From positions 186,001 through 250,000 of the forward strand of contig JAJFVF010000013.1 in the NCBI GenBank assembly GCA_021371935.1: a stretch of DNA of 64,000 nucleotides, given 5' to 3'. The stretch is from a bacterium (GTDB lineage Bacteria > Armatimonadota > UBA5829). Positions 50,137 through 58,391 of the stretch are shown here, piece by piece (positions within the stretch are counted from its first letter, which is position 1; each line of letters begins with the position of its first letter). The notes under the pieces are model-generated. The model did no database searches and had not been told where the DNA came from. It saw only the letters and a program-made list of their open reading frames with translations. Position numbers and translations under genes: made by a program.

Positions 50137-51237
50137 CTAAAGCGCGCGTATGTATGCGTTTCCCGGCACGCGCCTTATGAGGTTTTTCATTTCAAGGACG
50201 GTCAGCGTGCCCGAGACCATAGGCGCGCTCAGAGATGATTTCTCTATTATCTCGTCCACCTGCATAGGGTCGAGCGAGAGCAGAGAAATAATATCGCGTT
50301 CCTGGTCACTCAGCGATTCTATCGGAAGCGCTAACTGGTTCTGAACATCCGTATCATTTGTTTCCAGGCCAAGTTCTTCGAGTATATCCTCCGCGCTTTC
50401 AACCAGCTTTGCTCCATCTTTTATGAGCTGATGACAGCCGGAATTGCGCTCATCATCCACGTTGCCGGGAACTGCATAAATATCCTTTCCCTGCTGCAGA
50501 GCAAAGTCCGCCGTCAGCAGAGCTCCAGACTTTATGGGACATTGACACACAAGTAATCCCATACTCATTCCGCTGATCAGACGGTTTCGCGATGGAAATC
50601 TCCATGACTCGGGTGCAGAACCTATTGGGAACTCTGTGACCACTGCGCCACTGTCGGCAATCAAATCGAACAAACCGGCATTTTCAGCCGGATAGACTAC
50701 ATCTATTCCACAGCCCAGAAGAGCTATTGTCCTTCCTTTAGCTTCGAGTGCGCCCTTGTGAGCCGCAGTATCGATGCCGCGTGCGCCGCCGCTTACAATG
50801 GTCAGACCGCGTTTTGCGAGGACCGTGCCTATATTCTCGGCGATGGACTTGCCATAAACATTTGCTTTTCTTGAACCGACAACACCCACAGCCAGCTTAT
50901 CAGACTCGATGATTTCTCCTCGGACGTATAGCATGACAGGTGGATCATAAATTTTTCTGAGGTTAGGCGGATACTTTTCCGATGTGATGGGGATTATTGC
51001 TATTTTTCTGGCATCGATTACTCGCAGATCACGCTCAATCGCGGCAGGAGCATTTTCAAGTATTTTTACTCTGCCCTTTTCAGTAAGCTGTTCCAATTCC
51101 TGAAGTTCGGCTTCCGATGCCTCAAATACAGCCTCGGGGCTGCCGAACCGCTCTATTAGAGCAGCGGCAGCCCTTGGTGTCAACTCCAACCGACTCAGCC
51201 TGAGCCAAGCCCTGAGTTCTTGTTCGCTCATTTTCAT
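50137..51237 (-). CDS. dprA: DNA processing protein DprA
   Basis: DprA loads RecA on incoming single-stranded DNA during natural transformation. The 366-residue protein has an N-terminal helical (SAM-like) region, the Rossmann-like core with GVVGSRKANVYG, SGGARGIDTAAHKGALEAKG and FPSRNRLISGMS, GALLTADFALQQGKDIYAVP, and a C-terminal winged-helix segment (MQVDEIIEKSSLSAPMVSGT). The ATG at 51237 is used because the longer frame begins with ~92 shadow residues on the antisense of the neighbouring gene. With the prepilin-like protein it hints at transformation ability. Confidence 0.93.
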   Translation of the reverse strand: MKMSEQELRAWLRLSRLELTPRAAAALIERFGSPEAVFEASEAELQELEQLTEKGRVKILENAPAAIERDLRVIDARKIAIIPITSEKYPPNLRKIYDPPVMLYVRGEIIESDKLAVGVVGSRKANVYGKSIAENIGTVLAKRGLTIVSGGARGIDTAAHKGALEAKGRTIALLGCGIDVVYPAENAGLFDLIADSGAVVTEFPIGSAPESWRFPSRNRLISGMSMGLLVCQCPIKSGALLTADFALQQGKDIYAVPGNVDDERNSGCHQLIKDGAKLVESAEDILEELGLETNDTDVQNQLALPIESLSDQERDIISLLSLDPMQVDEIIEKSSLSAPMVSGTLTVLEMKNLIRRVPGNAYIRAL

Positions 51238-51265
51238 ATGCGTGACTTTTTCACGCTCATAGTCA

Positions 51266-52987
51266 TTATTCGTCCGGTGTGGGCGCTTCACCACCGCCCG
51301 TATCTGTATCTGTGGGAGTGTTCGGAACACCAGGCATTGGTGGAGGCGGAGGCGGCGAATTTTGATCGCCACCGGGATTTGATCCTCCCCATGTCCTGCG
51401 ATTGTTGGTAGTGTTAGGTGTTGTCTTTTGGTTTTTCTTCGTTGTCTCTTTGGTTTTCTTTCCAGTCTGCTCTGAAACAGCCCTCTTGGGCGCAGGCAGA
51501 GTGTTGTCTGCAAAGAAGAACCATTCTTTGTTTAGTGTATTGCCGAAGTAATCCTTTGCAGTAATTTTTATCGTGTGAATTCCATCCGGCAACTTGGTAA
51601 CCGGCTTACCGTCTTCGGCCAACTCGGTGATATAGGTAACCGTGGAGGTTTCAAGGTCGGTCTTGTATGCCACTGCATTGCCGTCCAGTGTCATTGCAAC
51701 ACTGTTAAAGTCAACCCCACTGCCGATATCATATATGATAGCCGACATCTTAATAGGGGGAACACCAGACATTGCTATGGCATTTGGAGGCGATAGCTTA
51801 TACTCCGTGGGTGATTCATTATCAGAAGCCTGCGGAGAGAAGCAATGGAGCACTCCATCGTCAGTCATTACAATCAGTGATTGGTCTGCCACGGTCGGCG
51901 AACTTGCGGCATCAACATAATTCGAGCCCGGCATGGTGATAAGCGATGGAGAAGCAATATAGCGCCACTTCAAAGTGCCGTCTTCTACTGAATATGCAGC
52001 AACGACTCCCTTGCTTGTAGTGACGAACAGTGTGTCTTTTGCAATAATCGGACTCGACATTGGAGAAGCTCCAATGTCGATAGGTGCTGTCCATTTCAGC
52101 TTGGGCTGCCTGCCGTTGAGCGTATAGGCATATATTTTTTTGTCGCGGCATGGAACATAAATTTCCTGTCCAACAGCGGCAGGGCTTGCAGATGCATCTG
52201 AGGGCAAAGTAATCATCCATTTAGTCTGGCCGCTTCTGATCGGAAGCCCATATACGGTGTTGGATATTGCCATAATTACCAGGTTATTGGCAATAACCGG
52301 CGATGTTCTGACCGGGGCGCCCGGCAATCTAAATATCCACTTACATGTCCCGCTGCTCTTGTTTATGCCGTACAGAAGCCCATCCATACATGCCGCCACC
52401 ACAATCCCCGAGTTGACTGCCACACTCTGAGCAAAATCATCTCGTGTTGTAAATGGAGACGACCATATCGCTTCACCAGTTTCGGCATCCACGGCGTATA
52501 TTGAGTTGTCATCCGCCCCAAAATAGATCACTCCGTCATCGATTACGGGTGAACTCCTTATAGCTCCACGAGTCTGATATGCCCATTGAAAGACACCTGT
52601 CTCGGCATCAACGCAATACATATTTCCATCAACAGAAGTGAAGTATATGTTCCCGCCGTAATATGCAGGAGTGGTCTTCACAGAGCCGGCAAGTGGTCTG
52701 TCTGAGGGGTACTGCCATTTTTTTACACCCGTCGCCATATCGAGCGCATATATATTTGATCCACTCGCAAAATAACACACTCCATCTACAACAAGCGGCG
52801 ATGACGGGTTATTATCAAACTTCAGCGAAGTGAATTCCCAATTCAAAGCAAGGGGTAGCTCAATTTTTTCAGATGTATAGCCATCTTGATTGGGATCGTA
52901 GTGTCCCATAGTGCAGTCTGCAGAAAAAGCAGATGAAGAGGCTGTCAACAAAATAGCTGCCAGAAGACCGGCACGCCTGATAAACAT
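51266..52987 (-). CDS. Secreted PQQ-like beta-propeller protein (BamB-like)
   Basis: The 573-residue protein has a signal peptide (FIRRAGLLAAILLTASSSAF). Roughly seven WD-like PQQ repeats follow, such as IYALDMATGVKKWQY, MYCVDAETGVFQWAY and IYAVDAETGEAIWSS, forming a propeller of the BamB/quinoprotein type. A beta-sandwich with TIKITAKDYFGNTLNKEWF and a Pro/Gly/Asp-rich tail end the chain. It lacks clear PQQ or metal ligands, so it is more likely a structural or assembly protein. GGAGGAA precedes the start. Its end lies 28 bases before dprA. Confidence 0.85.
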   Translation of the reverse strand: MFIRRAGLLAAILLTASSSAFSADCTMGHYDPNQDGYTSEKIELPLALNWEFTSLKFDNNPSSPLVVDGVCYFASGSNIYALDMATGVKKWQYPSDRPLAGSVKTTPAYYGGNIYFTSVDGNMYCVDAETGVFQWAYQTRGAIRSSPVIDDGVIYFGADDNSIYAVDAETGEAIWSSPFTTRDDFAQSVAVNSGIVVAACMDGLLYGINKSSGTCKWIFRLPGAPVRTSPVIANNLVIMAISNTVYGLPIRSGQTKWMITLPSDASASPAAVGQEIYVPCRDKKIYAYTLNGRQPKLKWTAPIDIGASPMSSPIIAKDTLFVTTSKGVVAAYSVEDGTLKWRYIASPSLITMPGSNYVDAASSPTVADQSLIVMTDDGVLHCFSPQASDNESPTEYKLSPPNAIAMSGVPPIKMSAIIYDIGSGVDFNSVAMTLDGNAVAYKTDLETSTVTYITELAEDGKPVTKLPDGIHTIKITAKDYFGNTLNKEWFFFADNTLPAPKRAVSEQTGKKTKETTKKNQKTTPNTTNNRRTWGGSNPGGDQNSPPPPPPMPGVPNTPTDTDTGGGEAPTPDE

Positions 52988-53103
52988 CGATATTCCTCCA
53001 GGATTGTAGCCCTACAGGCACAATTATACCGCCGCACGGCGGGAGCGTCAAATGGCATGTAGAATCACTGGTTAGACGCTGATTATTATCTTCGGGTTCC
53101 TCG

Positions 53104-53814
53104 TCAGAAAAACTTGAAGGTTACATTGACGCCGCCGACATTGATCGTCGCCTGGCCGTCCGATGGGTTTACCTGCGCATTCGATACACTCTCAGTGCTG
53201 GTCTGATCTGCGACTTTACCGGTGCGTTTGACATCCCCATTTGCATAGACGAGAATTTTTCCTGAGTCGCCGCGAATATCCAAGCTGCCATTGAACTCAT
53301 ATAAAGCCAGCGGTGTATCCACCCGTTTGCTTGCTCCCATAGACCCATTCACTTCAAATGAGCCGCCTATCTCAAAGTCTACAGGAACGCTTAGGCTTCC
53401 CAGAGACACCCTTCCCGAACCGCTTATTGCGCCTCCTCTGGCCACATTCATCGAGGCATCAGCAATCGGCTTTGGTGATGATTTGACCGTGCCCCTGCCC
53501 GAAAGACCGTTTTCATCAAGAGTGAGTTTGGCTTGAATATCAGCACCTGCCGAGTCTGTATTCAGAGATATGGAACCCGTTACCTCTTCATTTGATGATC
53601 TGCTGAGAGATATGCTCTGGTCACCAAGCAAACCAAGGGACACAGTTCCCTTTGCGCTGCCGGAGCCGTCAGGTCGAGTGGTACCGCTTATGTCGGTGAT
53701 GTTGAATCCGGCTATTGTCAGCTTTTCCGGCCACTGCCAGCCCTGCTCATCGGCTGTGCATGAAGCCGCTATGCATATCATCAGTATTATAAATATAATC
53801 GCGTTGCGCAGCAT
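53104..53814 (-). CDS. Exported beta-rich protein, possible lipoprotein
   Basis: The 236-residue protein begins MLRNAIIFIILMICIAASC, and the cysteine at residue 19 after IAAS is a possible lipobox. The rest is Gly/Ser/Asn-rich with repeated alternating patterns (TGSISLN, SGRGTVKS, SGSGRVSLGS, NGSLDIRG) that suggest a beta-helix or beta-sheet repeat. I do not recognise a family. The start follows GGGGGATG. It is separated from the propeller gene by 116 bases. The 53815-54062 gap upstream shows nothing else supported. Confidence 0.7.
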   Translation of the reverse strand: MLRNAIIFIILMICIAASCTADEQGWQWPEKLTIAGFNITDISGTTRPDGSGSAKGTVSLGLLGDQSISLSRSSNEEVTGSISLNTDSAGADIQAKLTLDENGLSGRGTVKSSPKPIADASMNVARGGAISGSGRVSLGSLSVPVDFEIGGSFEVNGSMGASKRVDTPLALYEFNGSLDIRGDSGKILVYANGDVKRTGKVADQTSTESVSNAQVNPSDGQATINVGGVNVTFKFF

Positions 53815-54062
53815 CTACTGCATCCCCCAATATTTTGATATGTATATTATAGACGATACAAAACGCGGCAATTACCCTAAATCCTGAAGGAGTCCTCGGT
53901 TTGAAGTACAAGTATAGCACTGTCGGACAAAAAGCACATCCGCAAGATATGGTCGAGTTTCGTGACAGAAACTGCGAAACGTCTTAATATTGCGCTGACT
54001 GTTGGAAAGCGGGTCTGGACTCACCACTTTCCACTCTCAGCTATTTTCGAGGTAGAATCACA

Positions 54063-55175
54063 ATGAGCGAAAATTACAGGGCAAAATATTTCAGCCGCAC
54101 AGAAAGTGGCTTTCCCGATGAGGTCGAGATTCTAGGGACAACATATGTGAAGGTCGAGGACCTCAGATATGGCACAAACCCACATCAGGGAGCAAGTTTC
54201 TATAGACCAAAAGGCTCATCAGGCCTGCCTTTTGGCGATATGATCCAGCTAAAGAGCGGCAAATCCGGTCTATCCGAGACCAACTATGGTGACCTCAACC
54301 ATGGCTCGAACATAGTGAAATACTTCGACAGACCTGCATGCGCCGTGATGAAACACTTGAACCCAAGCGGAGCCGCAGTCCGGGTCGGCGACCAGGACAC
54401 TCGCACTGTATATCTTCGCGCACGCGATGCTGATGCCATAGCAGCATTCGGCAGCACAGTAGTCTTCAACACAAAAGTAGACGCCGATACTGCAAAAGAG
54501 ATCATGACCACCGTGGTCGAGGTTGTTGCCGCGCCCGATTTCGACGATGATGCCCTGCAGATCCTAAACGATCATGATACATATAAGATGAACAAAGAGA
54601 TCAGGGTCATCAAGATGCCCAATATCTCAAGTCTTCCGAAATGGGTCGGTGACCATGCTGCTCCTACCATAAAGACTCTTGCAGATGGCACTGTCGTTGT
54701 GGCAGAACCGTTGCTGACAAACATCAAAAGTGCCGCGGACCTTGCACCCGCTACCACGGAGCACGCAAAACATGGCAAATTCGTTATTGAAAAGCAGCCG
54801 ACAGCCGCTCAGCTCGATGACCTGCTCTTCAGTTGGTATGTGAACCTCAACGTCCGCTCCAACGGCGTCGTGATCGCGAAAAACGGCGTAACGATTGCGG
54901 TCGGCACAGGCCAGCAGGACCGCGTCACTGCTGTCCGCCAGGCAATCCAGAAAGCCAAAGAGAAATTCAAAGGCAGTGAGGGACTCGAAGGAGCTGTGAT
55001 GAGTTCGGACGCATTTTTCCCTTTCCGCGATAGCGTAGATGCAGCAGCCGAGGCAGGAATCACGGCGATTGTCCAACCAGGAGGCTCAGTCCGCGATTGG
55101 GAGTCCATCAAGGCATGCAATGAGCATGGCATTACTATGGTCTTTACCGGCGAAAGGTGCTTCTCACACCACTAA
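54063..55175 (+). CDS. purH: Stand-alone AICAR formyltransferase (PurH C-terminal type)
   Basis: The 370-residue protein matches only the transformylase part of PurH, which formylates AICAR with 10-formyl-THF. The catalytic pair K97-H98 is in VMKHLNPSGAA. Other family blocks are DLRYGTNPHQGA, DRVTAVRQAI, SSDAFFPFRDSVDAAAEAGI followed by TAIVQPGGSVRD, and the C-terminal GERCFSHH. The N-terminal IMP cyclohydrolase (MGS-like) domain of ordinary PurH is absent, so cyclisation must be done elsewhere. The start follows CGAGGT. A repeat and a strong hairpin lie downstream. Confidence 0.88.
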   Translation: MSENYRAKYFSRTESGFPDEVEILGTTYVKVEDLRYGTNPHQGASFYRPKGSSGLPFGDMIQLKSGKSGLSETNYGDLNHGSNIVKYFDRPACAVMKHLNPSGAAVRVGDQDTRTVYLRARDADAIAAFGSTVVFNTKVDADTAKEIMTTVVEVVAAPDFDDDALQILNDHDTYKMNKEIRVIKMPNISSLPKWVGDHAAPTIKTLADGTVVVAEPLLTNIKSAADLAPATTEHAKHGKFVIEKQPTAAQLDDLLFSWYVNLNVRSNGVVIAKNGVTIAVGTGQQDRVTAVRQAIQKAKEKFKGSEGLEGAVMSSDAFFPFRDSVDAAAEAGITAIVQPGGSVRDWESIKACNEHGITMVFTGERCFSHH

Positions 55176-55179
55176 CTTC

Positions 55180-55214
55180 TGATTTAGTATTTAGTATTTG
55201 GGATTGAGTATTTG
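55180..55214. repeat. AT-rich dispersed repeat, copy 5 (family C)
   Basis: TGATTTAGTATTTAGTATTT followed by GGGATTGAGTATTTG. It begins 4 bases after the purH-type stop codon. Confidence 0.65.
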
Positions 55215-55229
55215 TACTTCACTTATTGC

Positions 55230-55269
55230 ACATAGTGTGTCGGAATGGCGGTATTCTGACACACTATGT
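55230..55269. other. 17-bp stem hairpin downstream of the purH-type gene
   Basis: ACATAGTGTGTC (55230-55241) pairs with GACACACTATGT (55258-55269). It is extended by GGAAT with ATTCT (one G-T pair); the loop is GGCGGT. No T-run follows, so it is not a standard intrinsic terminator. It could be a Rho-dependent or bidirectional structure or a protein-binding palindrome. Confidence 0.7.
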
Positions 55270-55343
55270 CTTGCAGCACCAGCCTTTGTCATGAATTCAC
55301 ACCGGTATTATTGCCTGTTTTTTCCATAAGTGTGCCATAATAT

Positions 55344-55372
55344 TTGACTGTGCCGTTATTTTGAGGTATATT
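55344..55372 (+). promoter_or_regulatory. Promoter of the PEP-CTERM-like gene
   Basis: TTGACT (55344-55349), 17-base spacer, TATATT (55367-55372): ten of twelve consensus bases in all. It lies 61 bases before the start codon. Confidence 0.75.
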
Positions 55373-55433
55373 CGTACCATAGGATCAAACCCTGTAAATT
55401 GGCACGGATAGCAATACTAGAGGTGATTGACAT

Positions 55434-56072
55434 ATGCTGAATATACTACGCAGGTCTTGGTTGGTCTTTGCTGTTGCGCTGATCACAATCAGCACATCGG
55501 CATATGCCGAATCCTGGAGCTCATTCAAAGATGCATCATTCACCAATGTCAGCATTACGCCTTCATTTGCCACTGATACCATGACATATACCGTATCACT
55601 CGCCTCATCTCCAATGATCACAATCGCGGGCATAACATATAACATCTCATGGATACAGGGATTTTATGCCCTTTCGAGCGATGGGATCAGCACGTTCTAT
55701 GCAGGCGGCAGCAACATTGTGGACCCGACTAATAGTAAAAATATCCTCTGGAAGTGGGATACGACACCAAATGCAAGCTCGCCGGACGATTATATCGTGG
55801 CAGGCTGGAGCGCTCAGGGCACCGAAGACCGCATATTGCCCGGCAACGATAAGTCATTCACATACACTGATTTTCAGATACCGATGGATACTTCGGTAAT
55901 TCTCGGCCTGCATGTAGGTTATGTGAACAACGGCCAGCAGACAGTCGTGACGGCATTTTTCAAGGAAACCGAAAACACATCGGTTCCCGAAGCACCTGCA
56001 TCACTACTGGTTGCATTGGGTGGACCAATGATCGGGGTGGCATCGCTGCTTCGAAAGCGCTTTAGCCGATAA
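55434..56072 (+). CDS. Exported protein with PEP-CTERM-like tail
   Basis: This 212-residue protein has a signal peptide (LNILRRSWLVFAVALITIST) and a beta-rich body. The tail is VPEAPASLLVALGGPMIGVA, then SLLRKRFSR. That is the PEP-CTERM layout with PEA instead of PEP, so recognition by exosortase is likely but less certain than for the two genes near 31 kb. The start follows a perfect AGAGGTGAT ribosome-binding site. Its last codon lies 3 bases before the end of the convergent UDG-like gene. Confidence 0.78.
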   Translation: MLNILRRSWLVFAVALITISTSAYAESWSSFKDASFTNVSITPSFATDTMTYTVSLASSPMITIAGITYNISWIQGFYALSSDGISTFYAGGSNIVDPTNSKNILWKWDTTPNASSPDDYIVAGWSAQGTEDRILPGNDKSFTYTDFQIPMDTSVILGLHVGYVNNGQQTVVTAFFKETENTSVPEAPASLLVALGGPMIGVASLLRKRFSR

Positions 56073-56075
56073 ATA

Positions 56076-56678
56076 TCATATATTATGTTTCATCAATTCC
56101 GCAGCGACAATCAGTAAGTCGCGGCGGAATTTTTTTATTACCTCCCCATCGTTCATCCCACCAAACCGTGCAACGTAACCTGGATGAAATGTGGCCATCA
56201 CACGTGATCCGAAAGGTCCACCGAACCAGATGCCTTCATTCTCCGTCATCGCGAATGGCCTGTGGATCAGCACTCCCGCCGACACACTCCCCAAGCACAA
56301 TATCAACGCCGGACCCACAATCTCCACCTCGCGCAAAAGCACACCCGACCATACCTCGATTTCCCTTGCAGAAGGTGTACGGTTTATGCGTCTGGTTCCC
56401 TTCATTCTGAATGACCAGCATTTGGCAGTGTTTGTAATATATACACAGCGGCGTTCGATACCCGCCATATCGAGTTCACGATCAAGAAAACAACCTACTT
56501 TGCCGACAAATGGCCTGCCTATGCGGTCCTCATCGATGCCTGGAGCTTCACCCACAATCATCAGAGCTGAATCAAGACTCCCCTCCCCCCACACAAGGTT
56601 TGTCGAGAGGTCACAAAATTCTTTTTTCAGTGTCAGCGCATCAATTTTCAGGCGATCCATTCGCTTGTTCTTGTCCAT
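56076..56678 (-). CDS. Uracil-DNA glycosylase-superfamily protein with reduced Fe-S cysteines
   Basis: The 200-residue protein has the family 4/5 layout: GEAPGIDEDRIGRPFVGKVG (residues 44-63), ITNTAKCWSF, LCLGSVSAGVL, ATFHPGYVARFG. Family 4 enzymes hold a [4Fe-4S] cluster with four cysteines. Here only C22 and C87 lie in plausible positions; the CxxC near the N-terminus is absent, and tryptophan W110 stands where the fourth cysteine is usual. The active-site motifs seem intact. It could be a cluster-less glycosylase, a member with different ligands, or an inactive relative. The start has GAGGAA upstream. Confidence 0.82.
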   Translation of the reverse strand: MDKNKRMDRLKIDALTLKKEFCDLSTNLVWGEGSLDSALMIVGEAPGIDEDRIGRPFVGKVGCFLDRELDMAGIERRCVYITNTAKCWSFRMKGTRRINRTPSAREIEVWSGVLLREVEIVGPALILCLGSVSAGVLIHRPFAMTENEGIWFGGPFGSRVMATFHPGYVARFGGMNDGEVIKKFRRDLLIVAAELMKHNI

Positions 56679-56744
56679 TCGGGTTCCTCAAATGGCATGC
56701 TATGGGTATCAACCTTGATGAATGTATACCCTCGGAGGAATCAT

Positions 56745-57497
56745 TTGACCGGCCTTGGGACAAAAGGCAAGCTGGGAATAGTCTTTGCACTGCATGAGGA
56801 AGCAGCAGGGCTTGCGCGCGTACTGGCCGAGTCCAGGTCAGCCGTCCGCATGCGAAATGGTGACATTGCGTGCCTCATAGGTCAACTGGAAGTGTATGCA
56901 GTCATAGGCGGGGTTGGGCAAGCCGGATGTCGGAAAGCGGTTAATACACTAATCGACTCCGGCGCCGGATGGATAATATCCTCTGGTTTTGCTGCCGGGC
57001 TTGACCCTGCCGCGAAAGTCGGAGATGTTGTTATCGCGGATCGAATAATCACGACTCAGCCCGGCCAAGCCACATATCAAAGTGACCCCGGACTCCTGGC
57101 AGCCCTGCCTCCTCGGGACACAAACAGAGAATTTTCCGTGTATACTTGTGATATGGTCTCTGTTGATAACGTCATAGGCAGCCCGGAAGAAAAGAAAAAT
57201 ATCTATTTGTCAACCGGAGCAGGGGCGCTAGACATGGAGTCATACGCGGCGGCCGCCGCATGCTGCAGGCGAGGGGTCCCATTTGCAGCCATACGGAGTA
57301 TAAGCGACACCGCATCCGACTCTATCCCCGAGCACATAATCACACTTATCTCAATCGAGAGCACCTGGAGACAATTGTTATATATAGCAAGCAGACCTCA
57401 TATATGGCAAAACGTCAGACAAATGCGTAAAAACGCCGGCAGCGCCGCAAACAACCTGGCCGATGTCCTGGGATTTATGTTGTTAAGGATGATATAA
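56745..57497 (+). CDS. Nucleoside phosphorylase-superfamily protein (MTA/SAH nucleosidase-like)
   Basis: The 250-residue protein has the family core: GIVFALHEEAAGL, VIGGVGQAGCRKAVNTLI, IISSGFAAGLDPAAKVGDVV, and ALDMESYAAAAACCRRGVPF followed by AAIRSISDTASD. These belong to nucleosidases such as MtnN and to hopanoid-associated HpnG-type proteins. The active-site Asp and Glu in DMESY and SDTASD are kept. TTG 56745 is chosen because GGAGGAA lies five bases upstream; longer frames lack a site. Substrate is not determined. It runs divergently from the UDG-like gene. Confidence 0.82.
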   Translation: MTGLGTKGKLGIVFALHEEAAGLARVLAESRSAVRMRNGDIACLIGQLEVYAVIGGVGQAGCRKAVNTLIDSGAGWIISSGFAAGLDPAAKVGDVVIADRIITTQPGQATYQSDPGLLAALPPRDTNREFSVYTCDMVSVDNVIGSPEEKKNIYLSTGAGALDMESYAAAAACCRRGVPFAAIRSISDTASDSIPEHIITLISIESTWRQLLYIASRPHIWQNVRQMRKNAGSAANNLADVLGFMLLRMI

Positions 57498-57519
57498 CTA
57501 AGCAATTTACGCTAAGTAA

Positions 57520-57580
57520 AGTGCATAATCCGGGTCTCCGAGAGTATTATTCACGTTTCTCGTGAATAATGCGGGCTAGC
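57520..57580. repeat. Double-hairpin dispersed repeat, copy 2 (family B)
   Basis: Its reverse complement begins GCGCTAGCCCGCATTATTCA, continuing CGAGAAACGTGAATAATACT, and matches 29920-29985 closely. The hairpin TATTATTCACG-TTTCT-CGTGAATAAT is intact; the second hairpin of copy 1 is only partial. It lies between the nucleosidase-like gene and hisA. Confidence 0.72.
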
Positions 57581-57638
57581 GCAATTACCCCAACGTTTGA
57601 TATACTAATTTATTGCATAAATATTACTGTCGAGTGAC

Positions 57639-58376
57639 ATGCGGAGGCTGGCGATTACATTGGAACTGATTCCTGCAATAGATATGATGGACGGAAAGTG
57701 TGTCCGGCTGATGCAGGGTCGGTTCGATGATGTGACTATTTTCGCTGATGATCCGGCACAGATTGCGCGCCGGTGGGAAGATGAAGGCGCACAGCGTCTG
57801 CATCTTGTCGACCTCAACGGTTCACGCATGGGCGCACCGCAGGAGACCGAGTCTATCAAACGGATCGTTGCAGCCGTAAAGATTCCTGTCGAACTCGGCG
57901 GCGGCATCCGAAGCCTGCAAACGGCAAAGCAGATGCTGGATATAGGTGTTGGTCGAGTGATTATCGGCACATCAGCCGCTCTGGACAGCCATCTTGCCGA
58001 GACTATCTTCAAAGAACTCGGCGAGAGAGCGGTGTTGGGTGTGGATGCACGCGATGGATACGTGGCGATCAAGGGCTGGGAAGAGACCACGCGCGAAAAG
58101 GCAGTCGATTTCACGCTCAGAATGCAGTCTCTCGGCGCAAAGCGTGTGATATATACCGATATTTCGCGGGACGGCATGCTTGCAGGAACAAACATTGCTG
58201 CGATGAAGCATATGGCCCAATCTATCGATATTCCGGTCATTGCATCGGGCGGTATCAGCACAATCGAAGATATCAAACAGCTTAAATCGCTGGAAAATAT
58301 TGGAATAGAGGGAGCAATTCTCGGCAAGGCGCTCTATACAGGTGATCTTTCGCTTGCCGAGGCTCTGGCAATATAA
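57639..58376 (+). CDS. hisA: Phosphoribosylformimino-AICAR ribonucleotide isomerase HisA
   Basis: It isomerises ProFAR in histidine synthesis. The 245-residue (beta/alpha)8 protein keeps the catalytic aspartates: D15 in ELIPAIDMMDGKCVRLMQG, and D136 in GVDARDG. T173/D178 in YTDISRDGM are also kept. The two phosphate-binding loops are ELGGGIRSLQT and IIGTSAAL. The first eight residues may be extra: TTG 57660, immediately before ELIPAID, has a GGAGG 14 bases upstream. No other histidine genes are in the window except the paralogue 15 bases downstream. Confidence 0.93.
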   Translation: MRRLAITLELIPAIDMMDGKCVRLMQGRFDDVTIFADDPAQIARRWEDEGAQRLHLVDLNGSRMGAPQETESIKRIVAAVKIPVELGGGIRSLQTAKQMLDIGVGRVIIGTSAALDSHLAETIFKELGERAVLGVDARDGYVAIKGWEETTREKAVDFTLRMQSLGAKRVIYTDISRDGMLAGTNIAAMKHMAQSIDIPVIASGGISTIEDIKQLKSLENIGIEGAILGKALYTGDLSLAEALAI

Positions 58377-58391
58377 TTCTCTGGAGGAAAG

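Noticed and set aside
56697-57497. ATG 56697 as the start of the nucleosidase-like gene
   Set aside because: No ribosome-binding site; TTG 56745 has GGAGGAA at the right distance and begins just before the conserved core.
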